64,000 bases of DNA from Polaribacter batillariae. Lineage in GTDB: Bacteria > Bacteroidota > Bacteroidia > Flavobacteriales > Flavobacteriaceae. Positions within the stretch are counted from its first letter, which is position 1; every line of letters starts with the position of its first letter. Both the position numbers and the translations under genes were made by a program. The notes beneath the pieces are model-generated. The model was not told where the DNA came from, ran no database searches, and worked only from the letters and a program-made list of their open reading frames with translations. Positions 16,944 through 24,465 of the stretch are shown here, one piece after another. The stretch spans positions 3,594,501 through 3,658,500 of the forward strand of contig NZ_CP071795.1 in the NCBI RefSeq assembly GCF_017498485.1, in the 5' to 3' direction.

Positions 16944-17828
16944 CTACTGCTTTAAGCTCGTTACATATTTCTTCGGAGTTGTGCCAAATTTCTTTTTAAA
17001 CGCGGCAATAAAATGGCTAGCAGTACTGTAGCCTACTTGAACACCCACCTCGTTTACATTATATTTATTGCTTTCTAGCAGTCTTCTGGCGTGTTCCATT
17101 TTGTAGTCAAACAAAAAACTGTACACTGTATCTCCATAAATTTGTTTAAATCCTTCTTTTAATTTTTTAAGATTTAAACCAATTTCGTTGGCTAATTCTT
17201 GCAAACTTGGTGGTTCTGCCATTCTAGAGATAATAATTTCTTTTGCTTTTCTAATTTTTAAGACATTTTGCTCATCAACCAAAAACGGACAGTATTCTGC
17301 ATCTGTATTTTCTTCATGCTGAAAATGCAAACTCAACAATTCGTAAACTTTTCCTTTTACATACAAATCTCTAATAGAACTGTTAATATTCGAATTGATA
17401 ATTTGTTGTAAAACGATAGAAACTGTTGGTTTTATTTCAGTATCGTCGTAATATTTTTTATTACTATTTTCGTCACTTAAAAAAGGAATATAGCCAGATT
17501 CTTTAGAAAATAAAGAGTGGAATTTTTCAATAGAAATTAACAAAGAAACCAAGGTGGTTTTCGGCTGAATTTCTAAGTTAATAGGGAGCGTTCTTTGCGG
17601 GTTGTATAATAAGATAGATCGGTTGTCTAAAACATCAAAAGAATAAGAACCATCGTTAAAAAAGAATTTAGATTTTCCTCGCAAGCAAAAATGCATCTGT
17701 ATAAAAGTGCTATTTATTGCTCTGTCAAAATTTTGCACTTCTTTGCTTTCGTTCTGAAAATGAAATACATAAAAACCTTTATCGAGAGTTATTTCTTCAA
17801 AAGTACTTTCTCCGACATTTTTAAACAT
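16944..17828 (-). CDS. AraC-family transcriptional regulator next to heme genes
   Basis: 294 residues. The N-terminal 180 residues are a cupin-like sensing region. The C-terminal 100 residues carry two helix-turn-helix motifs (PSLQELANEIGLNLKKLKEGFKQIYG, then VNEVGVQVGYSTASHFIAAFKKKFGTTPKKY), the classic AraC pair. It diverges from hemA across 205 bases and precedes trmH and hemH on its own strand. This makes it a good candidate for control of heme or iron-linked genes; that role is inferred from position only. Confidence 0.88.
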   Translation of the reverse strand: MFKNVGESTFEEITLDKGFYVFHFQNESKEVQNFDRAINSTFIQMHFCLRGKSKFFFNDGSYSFDVLDNRSILLYNPQRTLPINLEIQPKTTLVSLLISIEKFHSLFSKESGYIPFLSDENSNKKYYDDTEIKPTVSIVLQQIINSNINSSIRDLYVKGKVYELLSLHFQHEENTDAEYCPFLVDEQNVLKIRKAKEIIISRMAEPPSLQELANEIGLNLKKLKEGFKQIYGDTVYSFLFDYKMEHARRLLESNKYNVNEVGVQVGYSTASHFIAAFKKKFGTTPKKYVTSLKQ

Positions 17829-17904
17829 GTTGCTTTGCTGTTTTTAAATTCCTTTTATTTAGAATCATTCTATATTAGAAATCAATAAATCCTTTCTATC
17901 ACTG

Positions 17905-17937
17905 CAAAAATAAGGCTTTTTAGCAATTTAATAGCAA
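17905..17937 (-). promoter_or_regulatory. Candidate promoter of the AraC-family regulator
   Basis: Read on the minus strand: TTG (17937-17935), a 22-nt spacer, TATTTTTG (17912-17905). This would give a leader of roughly 70 bases. The leader contains a 13-bp palindrome TAGAATCATTCTA at 17860-17872 that could be an operator. Confidence 0.45.
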
Positions 17938-18006
17938 ATAAAATTTAAAAAACATCTATCGTTATTAAAAGTTCTTCTAGCGATACTTTTTTATAAATGT
18001 TGTTTT

Positions 18007-18014
18007 TACTTTTG
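18007..18014 (+). promoter_or_regulatory. Candidate -7 box for the hemA operon
   Basis: TACTTTTG matches TAnnTTTG and lies 19 bases before the hemA ATG. No well-spaced TTG -33 element is visible, so the promoter may need an activator, possibly the divergent AraC-type protein. Confidence 0.35.
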
Positions 18015-18033
18015 TATCATCTTTTTAGATTTT

Positions 18034-19269
18034 ATGAAAGCATTAGGGCAAGAGCACTTTTACAATATTGGCGTTAGTTACAAGAAAGCAGATGCAGAGA
18101 TGCGTGGTAAGTTTTCTGTATCTAAAGAAAACCAAACAGCACTTTTACAGTCTGCAAAAGAAAAAGGTATTTCTGGAATTTTTATAATTTCTACCTGTAA
18201 CAGAACCGAAATTTTTGGTTTTGCAAACCGACCTTGCCTATTAATAGAGTTGCTTTGCGATTTTTCTGAAGGAACTGCGAAAGAGTTTAACAGTGTTTGT
18301 AATGTTAATAAAAACCAGGAGGCAATTAACCATTTGTTTAGAATTGGCACAGGTCTCGAAAGTCAAATTTTGGGCGATTACGAAATTGTAGGTCAATTAA
18401 GGCAATCGTATAAGTTAGCAAAAAGTTTAAAAACCACAAATGCGTACATAGAGCGTTTGGTAAATAATGTTTTACAAGCGAGTAAAAAAGTTAAGAATAC
18501 AACCAAATTAAGCTCAGGAACAACTTCTGTTTCTTACGCAGCTGTGCAATATATTATTAAAAATTTACCAGATTACAATTCCAAAAATATTTTGGTATTT
18601 GGTTTGGGTAAAATGGGAAAACATACCTGCAAAAATTTAGCAAAATATACACAGAATAAATCTGTTTGTTTAATTAATAGAACAGAAGAAAAAACCACTG
18701 AATTCGTAAAAGAGCACACTTCTATAAGAAAATCTGTAATTGAAGAATTGCCAACAGAGATAGCAAATGCAGATGTTTTAATAGTTTCAACAGGTTCTAA
18801 TAAACCTACAATTACCAAAAACCACATTTCGTTAAATAAAAAATTGTTAATTTTAGATTTATCGATGCCAGAAAATGTGGCAAAAGAGGTTACTGATTTT
18901 AGTGGCGTTTCTTTAATAAATGTAGATGAACTTTCTAAAATTACGCACGAAACTTTAGCAGTTCGTTTGGCAGAAGTTCCTCTTGCAGAAAGCATTATAG
19001 AAACCCATAAGACCGATTTTAATGCTTGGTTAAACCATCGAAGATTTACGCCTGCAATTGCCGCTTTAAAAGAGTCTTTAGAATCTATTAAAAATGATGA
19101 AATTAATTTTCAGAAGAAGAAAATTGTTAATTTTGATGAAAATCAAGCAGAAATTTTAACTTCACGTTTTATCCAAAAAATTACTACACAGTTTGTAAAA
19201 CATTTAAAAGATGATGAAACTTCGGTAACAGAAAGTATCGAAGTCATTCAAAAAGTGTTTCAATCTTAA
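18034..19269 (+). CDS. hemA: Glutamyl-tRNA reductase
   Basis: 411 residues. It reduces glutamyl-tRNA to glutamate-1-semialdehyde, the committed C5-pathway step. The catalytic Cys is C55 in IISTCNRTEIF. Next come the LGDYEIVGQLRQSYKLA segment, an NADPH Rossmann domain (LVFGLGKMGKHTCKNL) and a C-terminal dimerisation helix region. It is the first gene of the plus-strand heme operon, with hemCD 10 bases downstream, so this organism makes ALA by the C5 route. Confidence 0.96.
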   Translation: MKALGQEHFYNIGVSYKKADAEMRGKFSVSKENQTALLQSAKEKGISGIFIISTCNRTEIFGFANRPCLLIELLCDFSEGTAKEFNSVCNVNKNQEAINHLFRIGTGLESQILGDYEIVGQLRQSYKLAKSLKTTNAYIERLVNNVLQASKKVKNTTKLSSGTTSVSYAAVQYIIKNLPDYNSKNILVFGLGKMGKHTCKNLAKYTQNKSVCLINRTEEKTTEFVKEHTSIRKSVIEELPTEIANADVLIVSTGSNKPTITKNHISLNKKLLILDLSMPENVAKEVTDFSGVSLINVDELSKITHETLAVRLAEVPLAESIIETHKTDFNAWLNHRRFTPAIAALKESLESIKNDEINFQKKKIVNFDENQAEILTSRFIQKITTQFVKHLKDDETSVTESIEVIQKVFQS

Positions 19270-19279
19270 TAAAAATTTC

Positions 19280-20887
19280 ATGCAAAAAATAATAAGAATA
19301 GGAACCCGCGATAGCCAATTAGCGCTTTGGCAGGCTAATAAAGTACGCAAAGAGTTAACCGAATTAGGGTATGAAAGCGAAATAGTTCCTATTAAATCTG
19401 TGGGCGATATTGTTTTAGACAAACCTTTGTATGAATTAGGAATTACAGGTGTTTTTACTAAAAATTTAGACATAGCAATGTTAAATGGCGATATCGACAT
19501 TGCAGTACATTCTTTAAAAGACGTACCCACTTCTTTACCTGAAGGAATTGTGCAAGCCGCAGTTTTAAAAAGAGCAAATTACAACGATATTTTAGTGTTA
19601 AAAGACACAGAAGAGTTTTTCGCTCAACCAAATGCAACCATTGCAACAGGAAGTTTACGAAGAAAAGCAATGTGGTTAAATCGCTATCCTACCCATAAAG
19701 TAGTAGATTTACGAGGAAACGTAAACACACGTTTGCAAAAATTACAAGACAACGATTGGGATGGAGCTGTTTTTGCAGCGGCAGGATTAGAACGATTGGG
19801 TATTAGAGAACAAGGTGCAGTAAATCTTTCTTGGATGATACCAGCCCCAGCACAAGGCGCAATTATGGTTGCTGCTTTAGAAAAAGACGATTATGTTCTA
19901 GATGCTTGCGAACAATTAAATCATCACGAAACTAAAGTTTGTGTAGGAGTAGAGCGCGAATTTTTAAGATTATTAGAAGGTGGCTGTACAGCACCAATTG
20001 GAGCTTTGGCCTATGTAGATGCTAAAACCGAAGAAATAAACTTTAAAGGGGTTTTATTAAAAAAAGATGGTACCAAAAAGCTAACAGTTAATAAAACCGC
20101 AAAACTAGGAAAACATAAATTTTTAGCAAAAGACTGTGCAGATTACATTATCAATAGAGGAGGAAAAGAATTAATTCTTGAAGATATTGAAGGAGCCTCT
20201 CCAATAAAAGCCAAAGTATATTCAACCAAGAAGTTATCAGAAATTCAGAAAAAAACATTGCCAAACACCATAGGAATAGAAGATAGCGATTTTATTAAAA
20301 TCCGTTTTAATAGAATTCCTGCAAAAGTGATCAAAACACCACACGAAAATGTGGTAATTACTAGTCAGAATGGAGTAGAAGCAATTTTAAATTCTTTTAC
20401 AAAAGACGAACTTGATTTCAAGAATATTTTTTGTGTTGGTAGAAGAACTAAGAAACTAATTGAAAAAAGAATTGGTAAAGTAACAAAAGTTGCCAAAAAC
20501 GGATTAAAATTAGCAGAATATATTGCTAAAGAAACAAACATAAAAGAAGTAACTTATTTCTGTAGCGATATAAGGTTAGATGTTTTGCCCACCTATTTAC
20601 AAGCGCATGATATTATTGTAAACGAAGTAGAAGCCTACAAAACAATGCTAAGTCCAGTAAAAATAGCAGATGATGTTTCTGGAGTATTATTTTACAGTCC
20701 ATCAGGAATTAAAAGTTATTTAGAAGAAAATACAACCAACAAAACTGCTTTTTGTATTGGAGAAACTACAGCAGTAGCAGCCAGAAAACATTTTAAAGAT
20801 GTAAAAGTGGCAAACATGCCAGATGTAGAAAGTGTTTTGGATTTGGTAAAAGAAAGCTTCTCCAAAGAAGAAGGGTTTTTGTGTTAA
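19280..20887 (+). CDS. hemC: Fused hydroxymethylbilane synthase / uroporphyrinogen-III synthase
   Basis: 535 residues in one unbroken frame. Residues 1 to about 305 are porphobilinogen deaminase: RIGTRDSQLALWQA, HSLKDVPT, TGSLRRKAMWL, and the dipyrromethane cofactor Cys C236 in GGCTAPIGA. Residues about 310-530 are HemD-like: VVITSQNGVEAI, FCVGRRTKKL, and VLFYSPSGIKSYL near the end. The fusion would convert porphobilinogen to uroporphyrinogen III in one polypeptide. No separate hemD is present. The HemD half is divergent, as is usual for the family, but its order of motifs is correct. Confidence 0.92.
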   Translation: MQKIIRIGTRDSQLALWQANKVRKELTELGYESEIVPIKSVGDIVLDKPLYELGITGVFTKNLDIAMLNGDIDIAVHSLKDVPTSLPEGIVQAAVLKRANYNDILVLKDTEEFFAQPNATIATGSLRRKAMWLNRYPTHKVVDLRGNVNTRLQKLQDNDWDGAVFAAAGLERLGIREQGAVNLSWMIPAPAQGAIMVAALEKDDYVLDACEQLNHHETKVCVGVEREFLRLLEGGCTAPIGALAYVDAKTEEINFKGVLLKKDGTKKLTVNKTAKLGKHKFLAKDCADYIINRGGKELILEDIEGASPIKAKVYSTKKLSEIQKKTLPNTIGIEDSDFIKIRFNRIPAKVIKTPHENVVITSQNGVEAILNSFTKDELDFKNIFCVGRRTKKLIEKRIGKVTKVAKNGLKLAEYIAKETNIKEVTYFCSDIRLDVLPTYLQAHDIIVNEVEAYKTMLSPVKIADDVSGVLFYSPSGIKSYLEENTTNKTAFCIGETTAVAARKHFKDVKVANMPDVESVLDLVKESFSKEEGFLC

Positions 20888-20906
20888 TAGGAGTTGTAAA
20901 ACATTT

Positions 20907-21737
20907 ATGAGTAGAACTTTAAACATAATATTTGCTTTAATTATAACTTTTAGTTTTTCTTGTTCAGGCAAAAAAAATGGAGAAAAACCGAAAAATATTG
21001 AAAAAGTAAGTAGTGTTGAAGTTTTAGAAGAAAACCAAATCAATACGAATGAACTTGATAAATCTGAAAAAGTTCTTTTTGAACGAGTTTCAGATAATGA
21101 AATTTGGATTTATAATTGTTTATATTCAGGTTTTACTGGAGAAACTACATTAATAAAAGTTAACGAAAATTTAAAAATAAAATCAGCATTTTATAATTAT
21201 TGGACAGATGTAATTGATGAGAATTCAACTGAATTTAAAGTAGCAAATTCAAAAATTGAATTTAGCAAAAATCCATTCAAAACAAATGACCAAATAAATA
21301 TTAATTACGAATTAAAAATAAATGAGATTTCTAATCAAACAAAAAAAATAGTCAACTCTAAAATTATTACTTTTAAAATTAAGAGTAAAGAAATGGCTGA
21401 AAATGAAGAAAATAAATACAAAAAGAAATATGATTTTATTAATTCATTTAATGCTTATAAAATTAAATATACAGACAAGAAACCTGAATTATTATTAAAT
21501 ATTAAAAGTTTCAAAATAGAATTAAACTCCGTTTTTAAGATAAATAAAATATCAATTTTGTTTTCAATAGATACAAAAGGAAAAGTTTTAAAAGAGTCAA
21601 TTAAATTAAGAACTTCGGAAAAACTAACAACTGAACAAAAAGAGAAAATAACGGAATTAATAATAGAAAAATTGAATTATTCACCAGGATATATTAATGA
21701 AACTCCTGTAAGAACTGAATTATATTTAAGAATTTAA
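20907..21737 (+). CDS. Hypothetical lipoprotein with TonB-C-like tail
   Basis: 276 residues. The lipobox FSFSCSG near residue 19 predicts a lipid-anchored protein. The central part is Asn/Lys/Glu-rich without known motifs. The last 70 residues (FSIDTKGKVLKES ... LNYSPGYINETPVRTELYLRI) resemble the TonB C-terminal beta-alpha-beta region as it occurs in many Bacteroidota periplasmic proteins. It begins 19 bases after hemCD and precedes the repeat-bounded hydrolase gene. It is probably part of the inserted material rather than the heme pathway. Function unknown. Confidence 0.65.
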   Translation: MSRTLNIIFALIITFSFSCSGKKNGEKPKNIEKVSSVEVLEENQINTNELDKSEKVLFERVSDNEIWIYNCLYSGFTGETTLIKVNENLKIKSAFYNYWTDVIDENSTEFKVANSKIEFSKNPFKTNDQININYELKINEISNQTKKIVNSKIITFKIKSKEMAENEENKYKKKYDFINSFNAYKIKYTDKKPELLLNIKSFKIELNSVFKINKISILFSIDTKGKVLKESIKLRTSEKLTTEQKEKITELIIEKLNYSPGYINETPVRTELYLRI

Positions 21738-21755
21738 AAAAAACTCCACACTTAA

Positions 21756-21868
21756 GCCGCATATAACTTATTGCTGATATAAGCCTACTTACCAAAATCC
21801 GTAAGGATTTTCTATTCGGTTTTTATTTGCTAAACTAAGTAACAAACCATATACAACACGTTGTAAAG
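21756..21868. repeat. Intergenic repeat R1 (cassette boundary, upstream of hydrolase)
   Basis: About 113 bp, ordered as: GCATATAACTTATTGCTGATATAAGCC, a perfect 7-bp hairpin AAAATCC-GTAA-GGATTTT at 21794-21811, a TTTATTTGCTAAACTAAGTAACAAAC segment, and a TACAACACGTTGTA palindrome. The same order recurs in R2 and R3. Confidence 0.7.
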
Positions 21869-21898
21869 AATAAAGAATTCTAATTAAAACAAATAAAA

Positions 21899-22969
21899 AT
21901 GAAAACAATAACTTTAGTAATTTGTATATGTATATCTACATTAATTCATGCTCAAAAATATTCATTTATACCTGATAGTTTAAAACTAATCACAATGGAT
22001 AAACTCATGAAAAAACCACTTCCAACAAGTTTGGATTTGGTTTATTATGAAGACGGCACTAAAACAACACTTAAAGAAGTGATGCCACTGGTAATACAAC
22101 AAAAACTACAGCCACATATGTTTGTTGACAAGGATGGAAACTATATAGCCTTAGTCGTTGCTAAATCTAAAACAAAGGCTGAAGACATAAGGATTAGGTA
22201 CAAAAACATGCCTGAATCTTTACAAAAATTAGGTTATTCCTTTGGCAACCCCAATAGTAATACTGTTATTATAAATACACAAGGTGGGCCAATGATTAAT
22301 CTTTTGACAGATAGTTTTAAATCTATTTTTAAAGAAGCTGGAGATATTAATGAGGATAAATATTTTTTAATCAATGTGCATCAGGCACAAACCTTAAAGC
22401 CTGAAAAATTTATAATGAGCGAAATTTCATTTGAGCAAGCCAAAGCTTACAGTAAAGAGACTTCTAAAATGTTATATGACCTCATAAGTTATTTTAAATC
22501 AGAAAACAAAAAGGTGTATATCGTAGGTATTTCATTTGGATCTTTTGTGGGAGAAGGTCTCATTGCGGAATATGGGAATATAGCTGATGGATATCTTTTA
22601 GCGGTTGGAAGACTAGATATGACAGAAGAAATATGGAAAGCCTATTCTAAAGGTATTGCCGCAAGTTTTAAAGAAGATGCTATTAATGTTGTAGTGGGAA
22701 GTAGATCTGATGATGAAGTAACCACCGTTAATATACGTAAAATAGCTGCTGGTTTCGGACATAACAGATACACGAAACTGTTAGAAAATACTGATTTGTC
22801 AAATCTCACCTATTTATATGCTAAAAGTGACCAAAATGTCGGAAAACTAACTGATGATGAAATTAAATTCCTTAAATCAAAAGGAGCAAATGTTATTGGC
22901 TTTGAGGGGGGGCATAGAAGTTGGACAAAACATTTAAAAGAAGGAATCGATTTGTTATTAAAAAACTAA
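21899..22969 (+). CDS. Secreted alpha/beta-hydrolase-like protein
   Basis: 356 residues. Signal peptide MKTITLVICICISTLIHAQ. The nucleophile elbow GISFGSFVGEG places the candidate catalytic Ser at residue 212. A C-terminal GFEGGHRSW supplies the candidate His, with an intervening acidic residue in the YAKSDQNVGKLTDDE region. The N-terminal 110 residues are not a recognisable hydrolase segment. It is probably a periplasmic esterase, peptidase or thioesterase; the substrate is unknown. It lies between repeats R1 and R2 inside the heme gene run, which suggests acquisition as a unit. Codon use is AT-rich like its neighbours. Confidence 0.75.
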   Translation: MKTITLVICICISTLIHAQKYSFIPDSLKLITMDKLMKKPLPTSLDLVYYEDGTKTTLKEVMPLVIQQKLQPHMFVDKDGNYIALVVAKSKTKAEDIRIRYKNMPESLQKLGYSFGNPNSNTVIINTQGGPMINLLTDSFKSIFKEAGDINEDKYFLINVHQAQTLKPEKFIMSEISFEQAKAYSKETSKMLYDLISYFKSENKKVYIVGISFGSFVGEGLIAEYGNIADGYLLAVGRLDMTEEIWKAYSKGIAASFKEDAINVVVGSRSDDEVTTVNIRKIAAGFGHNRYTKLLENTDLSNLTYLYAKSDQNVGKLTDDEIKFLKSKGANVIGFEGGHRSWTKHLKEGIDLLLKN

Positions 22970-22976
22970 TTATTTG

Positions 22977-23069
22977 TCCTCGCTTGTTTCTGAAAATCCT
23001 CTCGAATTTTCAGTTTGTGTGTAATTGCAAAATTAAGTGCTAACCTACGCAACTACTCATAGTAGAGTA
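22977..23069. repeat. Intergenic repeat R2 (downstream of hydrolase)
   Basis: Begins 7 bases after the hydrolase stop. It contains CTCGCTTGTTTC, a hairpin TGAAAAT...ATTTTCA (22991-23012), CAGTTTGTGTGTAATTGC, AAGTGCTAACCTACGC, and a palindrome CTACTCATAGTAG at 23053-23065. It is collinear with R1 and R3 but diverged. Confidence 0.7.
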
Positions 23070-23072
23070 ATT

Positions 23073-23126
23073 ATGAATATGAATAAAATGATTATCACTG
23101 ATTTTGAAAAAGCATTTAACGAATAA
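23073..23126 (+). other. 17-codon remnant-like ORF between R2 and R3
   Basis: An ATG-to-TAA frame encoding MNMNKMIITDFEKAFNE lies in the 77 bases separating two copies of the repeat. It could be the residue of a deleted cassette gene or chance. No ribosome binding site is evident. Confidence 0.2.
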
Positions 23127-23146
23127 AAAAGCTAGCATACAAAAAT

Positions 23147-23255
23147 GGCTATAAGTAATTGCTTGTTCTCGCCTATTTCTAAAAATCCGCAAATATTTTC
23201 AGTTTGGTGTGTAGCTGCTAATTTTAATACTGGTGTACAACTTTTGTATTACAAG
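23147..23255. repeat. Intergenic repeat R3 (upstream of hemB)
   Basis: GGCTATAAGTAATTGCTTG, TTCTCGCCTATTTC, an AAAATCCGCAAATATTTT hairpin, CAGTTTGGTGTGTAGCTGC, and a TACAACTTTTGTA imperfect palindrome. It is collinear with R1 and R2. The TATTTTTG at 23262-23269 just beyond it is a possible -7 box for hemB, although the nearest TTG is only 15 bases away. Confidence 0.7.
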
Positions 23256-23375
23256 TAGTTGTATTTTTGGAGTTATTTAATCAATATTATTAATATTTTT
23301 GAATTTTAAAGATAAATAAATTACTAACCGCACAATTTGCATGATACTCTCCTCTAGAGAAAACAGAAATTTTAT

Positions 23376-24344
23376 ATGTTTAGAACCCGTAGATTAAGAA
23401 AAACAGAAGGAATTAGAAGATTGGTAAGAGAAACAAAACTTTCTATAGACGATTTTATATATCCACTTTTTATTGAAGAAGGCGAAAATATAACAACAGA
23501 AATTGTTTCAATGCCAGGAATTAAACGTTACTCTTTAGATCAAATTTCGAAAGAATTAGACGAAGTTGTAGAACTGGATATTCCTGCAGTTTTATTATTT
23601 GGAATTCCATCAAACAAAGACGATGAAGGCACAGAAACTTGGAATGATAACGGAATTATACAAAAAGCAGTTCGTTTTATCAAAAAGAATTACCCAAGTT
23701 TGTATGTAATTACAGACGTTTGCTTTTGCGAATACACCTCGCACGGACATTGTGGAATCATACACGATAATGATGTTGATAACGATGCAACTTTGGTAAA
23801 TTTAGCAAAACAAGTTATTTCGCATGCAAAAGCAGGTGCAGATATGGTTGCACCTTCAGGAATGATGGATGGCACCATAGATATGGTGCGTAAATCTTTA
23901 GACAATTCAGGTTTTTCGAACTTGCCAATTATGGCATATTCCGTAAAATATGCCTCAGCATTTTACGGGCCATTTAGAGATGCTGCAGATTCTGCACCAA
24001 CTTTTGGAGATAGAAGAACCTATCAAATGGATCCATCAAACAGAGACGAAGCAATGCGCGAAGCAATTTTCGACGATCAAGAAGCAGCAGATATTTTAAT
24101 GGTAAAACCAGCCTTATCGTATTTAGATATTATTCGTGATTTAAAGAATAATTTCGACAGACCCATTGCATGTTATAATGTAAGTGGAGAATACGCAATG
24201 ATAAAAGCAGCCGCAGAAAAAGGTTGGATTGATGGCGAAAAAGTAATGCTAGAAAGTTTACTCTCAATGAAAAGAGCAGGAGCAGATATTATTATTACTT
24301 ATTTTGCGAAAGAAGCAGCGAGAGTATTATTGAAACAAAGTTAG
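23376..24344 (+). CDS. hemB: Porphobilinogen synthase (delta-aminolevulinate dehydratase)
   Basis: 322 residues. It condenses two ALA molecules to porphobilinogen. The two active-site Lys are in [15 protein letters not shown] and [12 protein letters not shown]. The zinc-ligand triad is present in [15 protein letters not shown], indicating a zinc-dependent enzyme rather than the Asp-rich magnesium type. Start ATG at 23376. It is separated from the upstream heme genes by about 2.4 kb of inserted genes and repeats and may have its own promoter. Confidence 0.96.
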   Translation: MFRTRRLRKTEGIRRLVRETKLSIDDFIYPLFIEEGENITTEIVSMPGIKRYSLDQISKELDEVVELDIPAVLLFGIPSNKDDEGTETWNDNGIIQKAVRFIKKNYPSLYVITDVCFCEYTSHGHCGIIHDNDVDNDATLVNLAKQVISHAKAGADMVAPSGMMDGTIDMVRKSLDNSGFSNLPIMAYSVKYASAFYGPFRDAADSAPTFGDRRTYQMDPSNRDEAMREAIFDDQEAADILMVKPALSYLDIIRDLKNNFDRPIACYNVSGEYAMIKAAAEKGWIDGEKVMLESLLSMKRAGADIIITYFAKEAARVLLKQS

Positions 24345-24417
24345 AATGTCTCTTCGAGCATTACTTTCAATCAAAATAATTTTTAATTGAAAGTAACGAA
24401 CGCAGTTCTCGATAGAT
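24345..24417 (-). repeat. MITE-like palindromic repeat, copy E (partial)
   Basis: Starts directly after the hemB stop. It keeps a TGTCTC end, GAGCATTACTTTC and the inner palindrome (TTACTTTCAAT at 24361-24371 against ATTGAAAGTAA at 24386-24396), then GAACGCAGTTCTCGATAGATTTA. This matches copy A read in the opposite direction, with the far half missing. It lies within the hemB-hemL spacer. Confidence 0.65.
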
Positions 24418-24465
24418 TTAATGAGGCTTCGACTGCGCTCGACCAGACAAATAAATAAAACAATT

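Noticed and set aside
21756-23255. Possible integron with attC sites
   Set aside because: R1-R3 have hairpins but no recognised attC core pair (GTTRRRY/RYYYAAC), and no integrase is present; described as a cassette-like repeat unit instead.
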